From the NCBI GenBank assembly GCA_024235395.1, contig JACKMK010000004.1:434001-498000 (forward strand): DNA of 64,000 nucleotides. The letters run 5' to 3'. Origin of the DNA: Chromatiaceae bacterium (GTDB taxonomy: Bacteria; Pseudomonadota; Gammaproteobacteria; Chromatiales; Chromatiaceae). Positions 37,249 to 46,454 of the stretch are shown here, piece after piece. Both the position numbers and the translations under genes were made by a program. The notes beneath the pieces were generated by a model, which saw only the letters and a list, made by a program, of their open reading frames with translations, ran no database searches and had not been told where the DNA came from. How positions within the stretch are numbered: the first letter of the stretch is position 1; each line of letters opens with the position of its first letter.

Positions 37249-37735
37249 CTGGACGATCTTCGGGCCGTTGCCGAAAGTGATTCACCGGAAGCCGCGTTAG
37301 AGCAACGCCGGGCACGAACCACAAGACGTGACGCCAATGTTCGAGATGCCGGTGCTCACTCGGTTTTTGTAGTCTATTATTTTCTGCGCAAGGCGCCATC
37401 CATTCAGTTTGTGCAGCCCAGATGTTTTTCCGCGCGGCGGTATCGCTGGTTAAGGATGGCCAGATGAATGGTGATATTCGGCGGCTGTGGCTACTGGGCA
37501 CGACTGCGATCCCAAAATTGGCGATGACTAGGGCACAACACGTTAATCGTGTTTTTGGCATCGACTTCGAGACATGCCCACGAACGGGTAATTGGGTTGG
37601 ATTCGCACGTCAACACGCCGGCCTGACGCCGCAAGACTAACAGGCGGTTGGCCGAAGTTGGTGTTGATGTTTGCGATCTAACAGTTCGGTCGGCGGAAAA
37701 GGCCTAGTTGCTGCCTATGCTCTGTGGAGGCACTT
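37249..37735. other. Stretch without a sound gene
   Basis: Apart from a possible transposase fragment at 37422-37640 (entered separately), no gene, hairpin or RNA was seen. Confidence 0.45.
37422..37640 (+). pseudogene. Possible transposase C-terminal fragment
   Basis: A 72-residue frame whose central part, HVNRVFGIDFETCPRTG, resembles the zinc-ribbon start found near the end of IS91-type transposases (RVFxIDxETCPxCG). The second zinc pair is missing. No insertion-sequence ends were found, so this is at best a fragment; a chance frame is also possible. Confidence 0.3.
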
Positions 37736-38077
37736 ATGGACAAGGCACTGATTGCTCATTTGCAGAAGCTCGACGGTGTCCTGGCTGAGGTTCAGGGCGA
37801 TCTGAAAACGCGCTATCCGGGCAAGACACCTGACTTTGCACTCGCGCAGCCGAGATTTCCCCAGCCGGGCGGTGAAAGCGACTGGCAGTCCTGCATCGGT
37901 GCGGGAGTCAGCGCCGGCGCAGCGCATTACATCGGCTGCGTAATCGACGGCCAAAAGCCGGGCGAAAGCCCCGAAGGCATGTTGGATCGCTGCAAGGATG
38001 AGGCTGAGACCGCCGCGCTTCTGGGTCAAGTGCGCTGTTGGATTGGCAGGAAGGTCGGCGGCGGCGTCTTTCAATAA
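37736..38077 (+). CDS. Unknown small protein, island cargo
   Basis: A 113-residue soluble protein with three or four cysteines (QSCIGAGVSAGAAHYIGC, DRC, VRC). GTGGAGGCACTT before ATG at 37736 fixes the start. No signal peptide or family. It precedes a 357-residue gene by 60 bases on the same strand, so they may form an operon. Confidence 0.6.
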   Translation: MDKALIAHLQKLDGVLAEVQGDLKTRYPGKTPDFALAQPRFPQPGGESDWQSCIGAGVSAGAAHYIGCVIDGQKPGESPEGMLDRCKDEAETAALLGQVRCWIGRKVGGGVFQ

Positions 38078-38137
38078 CTGGTAGGAGCATCCAACCCGGC
38101 CAGACCCGCGCCTCTTCGGTTTGGGGAGAGAAAGATC

Positions 38138-39211
38138 ATGCCGAGAGAAATCCGTACCCAGACTCGTAACCCTGCCCTGGTTGCCGCCTGTCTCGACATT
38201 CTCGATCACTATGCCTCGGGCGCCGAACCCAAGACCCCATTCCAGCGGGCGGTCTACGCGGCCCTAGCGCGATCGGATCCATATCGGCGCATCTCGGCCC
38301 GTCAGATGGCGCATTTCGACGCGATCCCGACGCGCATTACGGTTCCTGTCTTCGGGCGGCGGAAGCGGGGGCAGTTTGCCGGAGTTTCCGACGACCGGCT
38401 GCGCAACGTCTTCCGGGGAGCCGATCCGGGGTTTGCTTATTTCGATGACGTAGGCGACCCAATCATCCCCGACTTTCCCACCGACACGAGGTTTACCCTC
38501 CTTTACACCGGGCTTTACTGCCGCGACCGGACGGGGGACCGTCTCTGGCTTGGCCCTTCAGACGAACCTTATGTCATCACCGTCGTCGTCTCGGTTGAGA
38601 ACGGCAACAACGTGGAGCGCAGCGAAACCCACCCCGTCGGGGATACGGATCGGCATTACGGCGATGTCGATGATGGCGAATGGCGCAACGGCCCGATCGC
38701 GGCCTGCTGGTCCGGTCCATTGCCGACGATTGACCTTAGTCTTGTGAGCGTGGCGATGGAGCATGACGAAGGCGATCCCGACGCCTATGAGGACGAGATC
38801 CGCAACATCGTCAATCTCGCCGCCGCCATCGCGGCTTATTTCAACATAGCCATCGGCGCCGTGGTTAAGGCCGTGGCCGAGGATCTGATAAAGTGGGTAA
38901 TTGACAGCGAGGACGATGAGATTGGCACGGCGGTCGAGATCATCGCGCCCGACCGACTGAAACTTCTAGCCGCTAACTCAACCCTGATGCTGAAGCAGAC
39001 CCGTGAGGTGCTGCGCCCCACCGGCCCCTTTACCTTTCTTAAAGAAGAAGTCGAGGATCAGACAACCCTCGAGTACCACTTCTTTACCCACCACGACGCG
39101 CGCGGTGAGTATTTCGCAACATTCAAGGTGGTGTCCGACAAAGACCCGGTCTTCGAACCCGACACTACCGTGGATTACATCGGCGACGGTCAAGTGGTGG
39201 CAAACTTTTAG
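38138..39211 (+). CDS. Unknown 357-residue protein, island cargo
   Basis: No family was recognised. The N-terminus is helical and basic (EIRTQTRNPALVAACLDILDHYAS). A middle part (about 135-240) is acidic with Asp/Glu-rich turns (GDTDRHYGDVDDGEW, DEGDPDAYEDE) and a strand pattern (DEPYVITVVVSVE). A small hydrophobic stretch (about 227-250, LAAAIAAYFNIAIGAVVKAVA) may be an amphipathic or membrane helix. GGGGAGAGAAAGATC precedes ATG. The membrane-active stretch in an acidic protein makes a toxin-like role possible; this is a guess. Confidence 0.6.
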   Translation: MPREIRTQTRNPALVAACLDILDHYASGAEPKTPFQRAVYAALARSDPYRRISARQMAHFDAIPTRITVPVFGRRKRGQFAGVSDDRLRNVFRGADPGFAYFDDVGDPIIPDFPTDTRFTLLYTGLYCRDRTGDRLWLGPSDEPYVITVVVSVENGNNVERSETHPVGDTDRHYGDVDDGEWRNGPIAACWSGPLPTIDLSLVSVAMEHDEGDPDAYEDEIRNIVNLAAAIAAYFNIAIGAVVKAVAEDLIKWVIDSEDDEIGTAVEIIAPDRLKLLAANSTLMLKQTREVLRPTGPFTFLKEEVEDQTTLEYHFFTHHDARGEYFATFKVVSDKDPVFEPDTTVDYIGDGQVVANF

Positions 39212-39662
39212 GGTCTGCGCGGTAGCATCGGAGATTTGAGAAAATGGTATCGCCGCTTCGGGAAGGACGGCTGATACCTACGACGTTTCGCCCGATCGCT
39301 TCCGCCATGATCTCTTGCTGTCACTGAGCCTGCAAGAGTGGCTACCAGGAGATCCCGCACTTCATCAGCGAGGTGATAGGGGAATTGGAATTCGGGCGCT
39401 TAATGCTCACTAGAGCGTTCAGCAAATCACGCCTTTTTGGTCGCAGAAGAGACCTGCCACGTCTTTTGGGATGGGGCTGCCTGTTTCAGGCTCCGATTCT
39501 AAGCATATGCGACAACTCGCCTATTTCCGCTTGGGGGCGTTGTTGGCCGCCAGCCGACTCAAGCCAACTGCATGTCAAGGCGACCTCGGCTGTTCATGTC
39601 GGCTGCGGCTGTCCGGCGAACCCGAAGGAACAACGGGCAGGATGCGCCAACAGTGAACGGAT
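39212..39662. other. Gene-free stretch between convergent gene blocks
   Basis: Separates the rightward cargo from the leftward tail genes. Frames inside have no ribosome site or family. No strong terminator was found. Confidence 0.45.
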
Positions 39663-40259
39663 TTACCGCTTGGCGTTCTGAACCAACCGCCGCAACTCGT
39701 ACTCCGCATTGCGCTTGAGTAGCGGGATTGCCCGCCGCCGCATCTCGCCCTGAAAATCGAGTCTCGCCTGATAGCGCACCCGTTGCGGCTCGGGAAACAC
39801 GACGACGGCGACCAGCTTGCGCCCTCTGCGCCGCCAGATCGCGTCTGTACCGTTGATCCTGGCTCGGAAGTGGTCTTTCTTCGCCAGCAGCGCCTTGAGC
39901 TTCCTGCCGCCTCTCAGGCCCGGAATGTTGCCGTAGCGGTTGAGGTTGATCGTCGCCGGTAAGGCCTTCTTGCGCCGAGCCGTGCCACCGGTGATCTGCG
40001 GCAGCAGGTAGCCTTCCTGGATCCGCGACAGGTGCACGACCGCAGTCAGATTCTGCGGTGTCGCCTTGCGGTACTGGACACCTTTCTTGGTAAACGGCGT
40101 CGGGTCATCGAGCTCACGCTCGGCGATCTTCGGCCATTCCTCGCGGGCCAGCTGGAAAGCGGTGCGGTTCAGCGTGCTGGATGCGACCTTGCGCATCCCG
40201 GCCTGCAGCCTGTCGAACATCCGGTGCACCTCGCGCAGGTCGGCGGTCACGCGGATCAT
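39663..40259 (-). CDS. Phage minor tail protein, Z-like
   Basis: A 198-residue basic protein (VTADLREVHRMFDRLQAGMRKVASSTLNRTAFQLAREEW, then a strand-rich middle). This start resembles prophage minor tail protein Z (family of lambda gpZ/HK97 gp10-like). It lies downstream of the tape measure and a small gene, as tail genes do. Product by similarity in pattern only. Confidence 0.6.
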   Translation of the reverse strand: MIRVTADLREVHRMFDRLQAGMRKVASSTLNRTAFQLAREEWPKIAERELDDPTPFTKKGVQYRKATPQNLTAVVHLSRIQEGYLLPQITGGTARRKKALPATINLNRYGNIPGLRGGRKLKALLAKKDHFRARINGTDAIWRRRGRKLVAVVVFPEPQRVRYQARLDFQGEMRRRAIPLLKRNAEYELRRLVQNAKR

Positions 40260-40496
40260 TCAGTGCACGTCGGGCAGATCGTTGGGGTCCACCTCGGCAG
40301 CCTCGAGCGCCGACCGGGCAAAGGCGCCAATGGCGTTGACGCAACCCTCGGGCGTTGGGTGCAACCGCCGCGCCAGCTGTCCGATCGTCAAGGACATGGC
40401 GAGCAAGAACCGATGATCGTCCATCTGTTCTTCCCGGGCCAATGCGATGAACTTCTGCGCCAGGCGGGCGGCGTCGATCTGGTCCTGATAGGTCAC
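40260..40496 (-). CDS. Small phage-type protein
   Basis: A 78-residue helical protein between the tape measure and the Z-like gene. Its start overlaps the tape-measure stop by 4 bases. No family recognised. Confidence 0.6.
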   Translation of the reverse strand: MTYQDQIDAARLAQKFIALAREEQMDDHRFLLAMSLTIGQLARRLHPTPEGCVNAIGAFARSALEAAEVDPNDLPDVH

Positions 40497-42448
40497 ACTG
40501 CCCCCTGCGACATCGACATGATCTGCGCGGCCTCGCGGGCGACTTGTTCAGCCGTGCGTCGGTAGTTCACATTGTCCGATGGCAGCACGAAACTGAAATG
40601 GTTATTGACTACCTGTCCATAGCCACGCTGCTGTGCCGGCGTCTCTACGGTAACGCGCTCATTCGGCGAGGCACGAAAGGCGACCAGCTGCGAATCTGTG
40701 CCGCCTGAGCCGCCGACAGTAAACGAGCCGCCAGCGGCGAAGCCAAACAGGCTTTTCAGGAAGCCTCCGCCCGCTCCACTTTCGCCGAAGAACGTGCTCG
40801 CGGCCCCGGCAAGTCGCTTGGTCACCAGCTCGCGCGTGGCGATGCCAATGACGTCCTGCTCGATCCCCTTCAGGAGCTCGCGCAGCCCTTTGCCTTGAAC
40901 GATCGCTTCCTCGAAGGCACTGGTAAAAGTGAGTCCAAGGTCCTTCCAGGAGGCTTGCAGGGCGTCGGTGTTCGTCGCGAGCCCCCGGGTGGCCTGGTAC
41001 ATCGCGCCCAGCTGTTCCTGCAGGTTGAATTCCACGTCACCGAGGGGATCGGCCAGGTCCGGGAACGCGTCGCGCAGCTTCTGCACCTCGAGGATCTGGT
41101 CACGGATGCCAGCGCCCGGATCGAGCCCTTTGACCAGATCCAGGGCACGGCCGCGTTGCCCGGCTAGCTTTTCCTGCGCGGCCTCCAGGGCGTCGGTATC
41201 GGTGGCCAGGGTGTTGACCAGATCCTGCCAGCGGTCACCCGTCACCAGCCCCCGCGCCCAGGCCTCGTCGAGTAGTGCGAGGTTGGCGGTGTAGTCCCGG
41301 GTCGCGGCGATGGTTGGGTCGAGCCGTTCCTCGAGTGCACGGAACGACTGGGCGAAGTCATCGGCACCGCTAAGGCCTGTAACGCTCGGCACCAGTGAGC
41401 GCGCCGTGGGTCCCGGTACGGTCGGTGGGGTAACGGCACTCTCTTCGCGCAACGCCTTGGCGGATTCCCGGATGCTAGCCGTTTCCTTGATGCGCGCGAT
41501 GTTGCGGTCCTGCAGCAAACGCAGCTCGGCCTCGACCTTCTTGAGCTCTTGATCCGCGAGGCCGAGCGAGCCAATGCGGCCGTACGTCGGATTATTGATC
41601 TGCCGAAGCAGCTCGCGGCGACGGTCGATCAGCTCGTAGAACCGGTCGCGTTCGCTCGGGAACAGTTGGCGGTTCAGTTCCTCGACGGCCCCGCCCAGGC
41701 TTTTCATGGCGGCTGTCGCGGCCTGGATCGGTCCGCTCTTGCCAATTTTCTCCAGCAGCTCGCCCCAGTTCTGTGCGAGCGTGTCGACCGCGCCCGAGAG
41801 CCCTTTGCCCTCTGCGCTACCCGTACCGCCGACCTGTTCACGGACCTTCTTGAGGATCAGGTCTTGCGCCTCGAGCTGCTTGCCAGATGCCGCCAGCGAC
41901 TTAATCAACTCGCGCTCGGATTCAGTGAACGACACACCCGATTTGCGCAAGGCGGTGAGTCCGTTTGCCGGATCTTCCAGGGCCTTGGCCAACTGCAGGG
42001 TCGCGCCTTTGAGATCGGTGCCCATCGTCGCGGTGAGGTCCTGCGCCAGGGTCAGGGTCTCGCGGAAGGTCTCGTCACCGATCGACTTGAACGTCAGCAA
42101 GGCGCCCGCGGCATCGCGGACACCCTCTGTGCTGGCGAGCGTGCTGCGTGCCAGCGAGCGCGAGAAGTCGTCGATCTCGGTTGCGGTCAGTCCCGCGGCG
42201 CCGCCGGTCGCCTTGACCAGTTGGGTCAGCTTGAACATCTGCCGTTCGGCTTGCTCAGCCTCTCCGACGACCGCCGCCACTGAGGTCGTCAGCTTGGTCA
42301 GTCCGACCACCGCGACACCGCCGGCAAGGAACTTGTTCAGCCCGACGAAACTCTTGGTCGTCGAATCCACCTCACCGCGCAGCTTCTTCACGGTCTGTGA
42401 GGCCTTGTCATCGGCAGTCAGCAGGAATCGGGCGCGTGGGTCAGTCAT
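40493..42448 (-). CDS. Phage tail length tape measure protein
   Basis: A 651-residue protein. N-terminus (about 1-100) has the pattern of tape-measure proteins (FLLTADDKASQTVKKLRGEVD, then a hydrophobic patch AGGVAVVGLTKLTTSVAAVV). The middle is long helix and coiled coil. The C-terminal 130 residues (GIEQDVIGIATRELVTKRL, FGFAAGGSFTVGGSGGTDSQLVAFRASPNERVTV) match the lambda-gpH-type end. It sets tail length and assists DNA entry in long-tailed phages. At 651 residues the tail would be about 95-100 nm if the usual 1.5 angstrom per residue applies. Confidence 0.9.
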   Translation of the reverse strand: MTDPRARFLLTADDKASQTVKKLRGEVDSTTKSFVGLNKFLAGGVAVVGLTKLTTSVAAVVGEAEQAERQMFKLTQLVKATGGAAGLTATEIDDFSRSLARSTLASTEGVRDAAGALLTFKSIGDETFRETLTLAQDLTATMGTDLKGATLQLAKALEDPANGLTALRKSGVSFTESERELIKSLAASGKQLEAQDLILKKVREQVGGTGSAEGKGLSGAVDTLAQNWGELLEKIGKSGPIQAATAAMKSLGGAVEELNRQLFPSERDRFYELIDRRRELLRQINNPTYGRIGSLGLADQELKKVEAELRLLQDRNIARIKETASIRESAKALREESAVTPPTVPGPTARSLVPSVTGLSGADDFAQSFRALEERLDPTIAATRDYTANLALLDEAWARGLVTGDRWQDLVNTLATDTDALEAAQEKLAGQRGRALDLVKGLDPGAGIRDQILEVQKLRDAFPDLADPLGDVEFNLQEQLGAMYQATRGLATNTDALQASWKDLGLTFTSAFEEAIVQGKGLRELLKGIEQDVIGIATRELVTKRLAGAASTFFGESGAGGGFLKSLFGFAAGGSFTVGGSGGTDSQLVAFRASPNERVTVETPAQQRGYGQVVNNHFSFVLPSDNVNYRRTAEQVAREAAQIMSMSQGAV

Positions 42449-42570
42449 GTCAGGTCACCTGCGGGAGTCACTAGATACTACCTATGGGTTTCGGAAAATA
42501 GCCGCTGATCGGGGTCGTCGAAACCCGCGTGAATCGCAAGGCCTGGAAGGACCCGCACCGCTTTGGCATG

Positions 42571-42771
42571 TCACATCGCCTTCAGCTTGATCAAGCCGGA
42601 CTCGCCGAGGCGGTGCACCAGGCGCAGCATCTCGACACCGTCGATCTTGCGCAGCAGCGCTTCGAGATCGGGCAGCTCGTCAGGCTTCGGCACGGTCAGG
42701 AACGGGTTACCGGACAGCACCCGCAGGTACAGTCGCGCGGCCTTGAGGCTTTCGCGCGGGAGCGCCACCAC
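42571..42771 (-). CDS. Small phage-type protein
   Basis: A 66-residue protein just upstream of the tape measure and abutting the gene before it (stop and start meet at 42771/42772). In this place phages often carry tail assembly chaperones, sometimes made with a frameshift; no slippery site was identified here. The 122 bases between it and the tape measure hold only a 32-codon frame. Confidence 0.5.
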   Translation of the reverse strand: MVALPRESLKAARLYLRVLSGNPFLTVPKPDELPDLEALLRKIDGVEMLRLVHRLGESGLIKLKAM

Positions 42772-43428
42772 TTACGCCCCTGCTGCCAATTGCGCCGCGT
42801 ACTGCCGGCGTTCGGCATCGGTCATCGGCTCGACCTTCTGGTTGTAGCGCACCATGAAACCCGCGGTAAGCGCGTTCTGTTTGAGATCGCCCAACTGCGC
42901 AGTCAGCGTTGCGATCTTCTTGCTGTTGGCCTCCAGGCGCTTCGGCCGTTCAGACAACGCGATGGCGCCAGCATCGTCAAAGCCTTCGACCGCACGGCGG
43001 ATGCCGGCCTTGATGGTGTCGCCGAAGAAATAGAGCAGAGCCTGTTCCTGGATCCCGTTCGACCAGCCGCCCTCGGCGGCCCGCAATACCGGCAGTACAC
43101 CGTCGCGCCGTGCCAGGGTCTTCATGATCCGGTCGACCGTGAACATCTCTGGGGTGGCCTGGTGGGCGACCGCTGCAGGACTGCGCCGGAAAGGTTCGAG
43201 CGACGTTCGCAGTTCGTCGGCATACTCGGCCGCCTGCGCATCGACCAGACCGCACAGCCCGTCAGCCAGATCGCTGTTCAACACCGGAGTCTCGATCAGG
43301 TCTTCGCGCTCTCTGCGCAGTGCCTCCAGGCCCGCATTGATCCGCGCCAACTCGGCCTCGAGCTTGGTGCGCTGGTCTTCGAGTGCGGCGCTTGCCGATT
43401 TCAGCGCGCCAAAGTCAAAAATACCCAT
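42772..43428 (-). CDS. Phage-type coiled-coil protein
   Basis: A 218-residue protein that starts with a coiled coil (about 10-45: SASAALEDQRTKLEAELARINAGLEALRRERED region) and has a globular second part. No family recognised; it sits in the structural block. Confidence 0.55.
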   Translation of the reverse strand: MGIFDFGALKSASAALEDQRTKLEAELARINAGLEALRREREDLIETPVLNSDLADGLCGLVDAQAAEYADELRTSLEPFRRSPAAVAHQATPEMFTVDRIMKTLARRDGVLPVLRAAEGGWSNGIQEQALLYFFGDTIKAGIRRAVEGFDDAGAIALSERPKRLEANSKKIATLTAQLGDLKQNALTAGFMVRYNQKVEPMTDAERRQYAAQLAAGA

Positions 43429-43443
43429 GTGATCGACTCCTGA

Positions 43444-43803
43444 TCAGCGGTTGACGGCGGACAAATACCGCCCGTGCAGGTTGGGGTCATCGACAGCGAC
43501 CTTGCGAATGGCCTGTGCCCGCGACAGGCCGCGCGCTTCTGCCTTGGTCACGCTCTCCCAGAACGCGCGGACATCAGGGTGCGCACTCAACACCCGGGCG
43601 TCGTTCTGGGTCGCGATACGGCGCGAATTCAGTGCCAGGGAGCGGAAATAGCTGGTCGCGGCCGCCTTGTCGGGAAACTCGGCGCGCAACGCCTTGTCTT
43701 TCTGCCAGAGGGCCGCCGTGCGGGTTTCGATGTCGATCCCCTGCGCACCCTTCAGGCATTGCAGTTCGAAGACCTGGGTTTCGGGGTTCACTGTCGTGTT
43801 CAT
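43444..43803 (-). CDS. Unknown phage-type protein
   Basis: A 119-residue soluble protein (ELQCLKGAQGIDIETRTAALWQKDKALRAEFP). It is 15 bases before the next gene and on the same strand. No family recognised. Confidence 0.55.
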   Translation of the reverse strand: MNTTVNPETQVFELQCLKGAQGIDIETRTAALWQKDKALRAEFPDKAAATSYFRSLALNSRRIATQNDARVLSAHPDVRAFWESVTKAEARGLSRAQAIRKVAVDDPNLHGRYLSAVNR

Positions 43804-43930
43804 CCTGTCTATCCGATCCGATGATTGAAGATTGCCCGGCTTGGAGGCGGACCGCCGGGCGGGTCTGACTCAACCATGAGGAGCTGCCTCGTGACCAAGC
43901 ATGGACGTGGGCCAACACGATGAATACGGG

Positions 43931-44368
43931 TCATTCGCAAGAGAGCGCGCACAGGTCGTGCACATGCGAATCGGAGCTGGGCACCAACCCGCATTGAAAG
44001 GCGCGGTGCAGGTGCTGCCGCAGGTGCGAGGCGTCGCTGGGTGGGTCAGCCAACACCTGCCAGTGTGGCCACACCAAAGCCTCGAAGCGGCGGATCTGCC
44101 GGGCCAGTTCCTTGGATCGATCCCAGTCCGTCTCGCCGTCGCACAGCGTCCAGGCGGCCCGCAGCGCACGGTTACGCTCGCGCTCGAGGAAACGGCGGCG
44201 TGCCGTGCGCCGACCCTGGCCACCCGCAAGCCCCAAGGCCTTGTCGAGCCTGACACCGCGATACAGATGCTGATCGAGCCCTTCCGCCAACCACTCGACC
44301 AGCGCAGGCTCGGCGTAGCGTTCAGCCAGGCGCGCCAGTGACAGCAGGTGGTCGACCGGGTGCGTCAT
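43931..44368 (-). CDS. Unknown phage-type protein
   Basis: A 145-residue Arg- and His-rich, helical protein (LSLARLAERYAEPALVEWLAEGLDQH). No family recognised. It follows the RadC-like gene after 16 bases. Confidence 0.55.
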   Translation of the reverse strand: MTHPVDHLLSLARLAERYAEPALVEWLAEGLDQHLYRGVRLDKALGLAGGQGRRTARRRFLERERNRALRAAWTLCDGETDWDRSKELARQIRRFEALVWPHWQVLADPPSDASHLRQHLHRAFQCGLVPSSDSHVHDLCALSCE

Positions 44369-44384
44369 CGATCTTGCGCGCCTC

Positions 44385-45029
44385 TCAGCTGGCCATATCG
44401 TCGGCTAAACGAACGAACTCCGCGGCATAGTCCCGCAGGTGGCCGAGGTAACGCAGCGAGGACCATTCACGGTGTCCGATAATCCACGCATCTTCGAGAT
44501 GGACGCCGACAGCGGCGAGGCGTAATCCGGCATCGTGGGTCCACTTGATGTCGGCTGGGCTGGGTGCTGGGATGCCGCCCGGGTGGTTGTGCACGACGAT
44601 GACCTGCGATGCCTGCAGTGCCACGGCACGTTCAACGATCATCTGCGGAAGCAGGTGCACCTGCTCGGCGGTGCCGCGGGCCAGCTCCGACACCTCGATA
44701 ACCCGAGTGCGGGTCTGGAACACGGCGAGCGCGGCCTCGATGCTAAGCGGCTCGTAGTACATCTGGAGCCACTTTACGAGCAGTGGCGTGCTCGGTTCGG
44801 TGCACACCACAGGCCGGTTCAACGATGATGGCGGTACACCTACGGCTGGCTTGGGGTTGGACACTGGAAGTGTGTCCATGCGGCTCAATTGCCCACCAAT
44901 GGCCGCTATGGCCGCCTCGAGCAGTTGCGTCCGGGTGATTGGTTTCGCCGTGGTCAAGCAACCGTCGACTTGCGTGAAGTGGGGCACGAATGCCAGGCAT
45001 TGTGCATCGTGGCTGATCAGTGTTTTCAT
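44385..45029 (-). CDS. RadC-like JAB-domain protein
   Basis: A 214-residue protein with a C-terminal JAB/MPN+ metal site: VVHNHPGGIPAPSPAD gives the His-x-His and Ser..Asp ligands, with an upstream glutamate in the VSEL region. Mobile elements often carry such RadC-like proteins; their role is unclear and not DNA repair as first named. Its start overlaps the stop of the Nu1-like gene by 4 bases. Confidence 0.85.
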   Translation of the reverse strand: MKTLISHDAQCLAFVPHFTQVDGCLTTAKPITRTQLLEAAIAAIGGQLSRMDTLPVSNPKPAVGVPPSSLNRPVVCTEPSTPLLVKWLQMYYEPLSIEAALAVFQTRTRVIEVSELARGTAEQVHLLPQMIVERAVALQASQVIVVHNHPGGIPAPSPADIKWTHDAGLRLAAVGVHLEDAWIIGHREWSSLRYLGHLRDYAAEFVRLADDMAS

Positions 45030-45676
45030 CGTTTCCGTTCGCTGTTTGGTTGGGATTGGTCGGTCCAGTACGTGCGCGCAAACTCAGCGGACTTCATCAG
45101 CAGCCAGTCCGGGATCTGCATCTGGATCTGCTCAGGGTCGGACGGTGGCTTGATCGATACGGCGTCCTTGCTGAACTGCCTCCATAGTGCGTCGAGGTCT
45201 GGGCCGTCGCGCCGGAACGCCTCGTTGAACGCATCCGACGACACCCAATCGGCATAGGCGCCAAAGAGCCCGACGACCATCATCAGCAGGTCATCGGCTG
45301 CTTTGCGCTTGTCGCCACCGTGTGCGTCGCGCAGCAGGACCGCGAGCAGATCGAAGCCTTCGCAGTGGTGGAACCAGTGCCAGAGAAAGGCGTTTGCACC
45401 TTGCTCGGCGAAATAGCGGAAGCCATTCAGGTGATGCGGCCGCCCCCAGGCCTCGGGTGGCAGGTCCTCGAGCGGGACGCCGCCGAGTGCGACGTGGCGT
45501 TGTTTCTGGGATCGCCGCCAGTCGACGACCTCGGCCAGGTCGAATCCCCAGCCTTCACCGATCTTGTCACCCGGAGCGGTCCGGTGTGGCATACCGTGGC
45601 GCTGCCAGTTGGCGACCGTCACCTCGGAGACCTGGAACCGGCGGACCAGGTCGCGTTTGGTTAGAAGGTCCTGCAT
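45026..45676 (-). CDS. Nu1-like DNA-binding protein, possible small terminase subunit
   Basis: A 216-residue protein with an N-terminal winged HTH (LLTKRDLVRRFQVSEVTVANWQRHGMPH) as in phage Nu1/MerR-type DNA-packaging proteins. The rest is helical. No large terminase is encoded in the window. It directly follows a 505-base gene-free stretch rich in inverted repeats, a plausible binding site. A transcriptional regulator is the alternative. Confidence 0.6.
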   Translation of the reverse strand: MQDLLTKRDLVRRFQVSEVTVANWQRHGMPHRTAPGDKIGEGWGFDLAEVVDWRRSQKQRHVALGGVPLEDLPPEAWGRPHHLNGFRYFAEQGANAFLWHWFHHCEGFDLLAVLLRDAHGGDKRKAADDLLMMVVGLFGAYADWVSSDAFNEAFRRDGPDLDALWRQFSKDAVSIKPPSDPEQIQMQIPDWLLMKSAEFARTYWTDQSQPNSERKR

Positions 45677-46181
45677 CGTTCTTCCCTCGTCGTGCTAAGA
45701 ATCGCCCTGGAGAGTCTTTGGCTAGCCAAACATCGCGGTGCTCGAAACCTGCTGTGCCCAACCCTCTGGAAGGACCCGTGGCACTCTGGGTCCTTCTGGC
45801 GCATCGCCGTACGCGAGTTCCGCGCAGCCCGATCTTCGACAGTTTTTCGGGTTCGCAGTGCTTTGTTTTGTTCTCCAACTCGCCACCCCCGTTGGACGTG
45901 TAACACCGCCGTCACATAACTACCTGCATTCACGAATTTCTGAACCTTTTCCCCGACCCGCCGACAAAGTGGGTAAGGCAATGGGACGTACCGAACAGCT
46001 TCGTTAAATGCCATTCCGAGCCAACTCGGCGAGGCCGCGAGAGTCGACCGATTGCCACCAGATTCCGCCACTCTGACGAAGAGTGGCTTTGTTAGCCTCG
46101 GCAGCTGAAATCCGCGTTCAGCACTGTGTTGGCAACACTTGACGGTGGCTGCCGGGGCTAACCAAGTCACGTCAGCCGTGT
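45677..46181. other. Structured gene-free region of the element
   Basis: Four inverted repeats lie here: TTTGGCTAGCCAAA (45717-45730); GAAGGACCC with GGGTCCTTC (45769-45777, 45788-45796); GCCACTCT with AGAGTGGC (46067-46074, 46080-46087, then TTTGTT); and a 15-base pair with one mismatch (46091-46105, 46148-46162). No credible gene crosses it. It may be a packaging site for the Nu1-like protein, an operator region or a non-coding RNA. Confidence 0.55.
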
Positions 46182-46439
46182 TCATTCCGCCTCCAAAGGC
46201 ATCACCGGCTCGACTTGTCGATATCCGGCCAACTCGTTCCGGTTGCGCTGCCAGTCCGCCTCTGTTTCTTTCCGCCAACTGCTGAACAGGTTTGAACCTG
46301 CGTACCAGTAGGTTCTATGCGCGTCGCAGACAAAGTAGTGATCGCGACCAATGCTCAGGTAGCCGTCTGTTTTTCCACATCGGGGACAGCCTCCGAAGTA
46401 TTCTGTAGTCGCTGGTTTGAGTTGGATCACGTTGCTCAT
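46182..46439 (-). CDS. Small zinc-ribbon-like protein
   Basis: An 85-residue protein with two close Cys in FGGCPRCGK and a further Cys-His in VCDAHR, a possible zinc site. Typical of short phage early proteins. The iteron-like array lies directly upstream. Confidence 0.6.
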   Translation of the reverse strand: MSNVIQLKPATTEYFGGCPRCGKTDGYLSIGRDHYFVCDAHRTYWYAGSNLFSSWRKETEADWQRNRNELAGYRQVEPVMPLEAE

Positions 46440-46454
46440 CGTGCTGGCTCGTTT

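Noticed and set aside
45661..46278. 205-codon minus-strand frame across the structured region
   Set aside because: Overlaps real genes at both ends, has no family and crosses several inverted repeats; non-coding is more likely.
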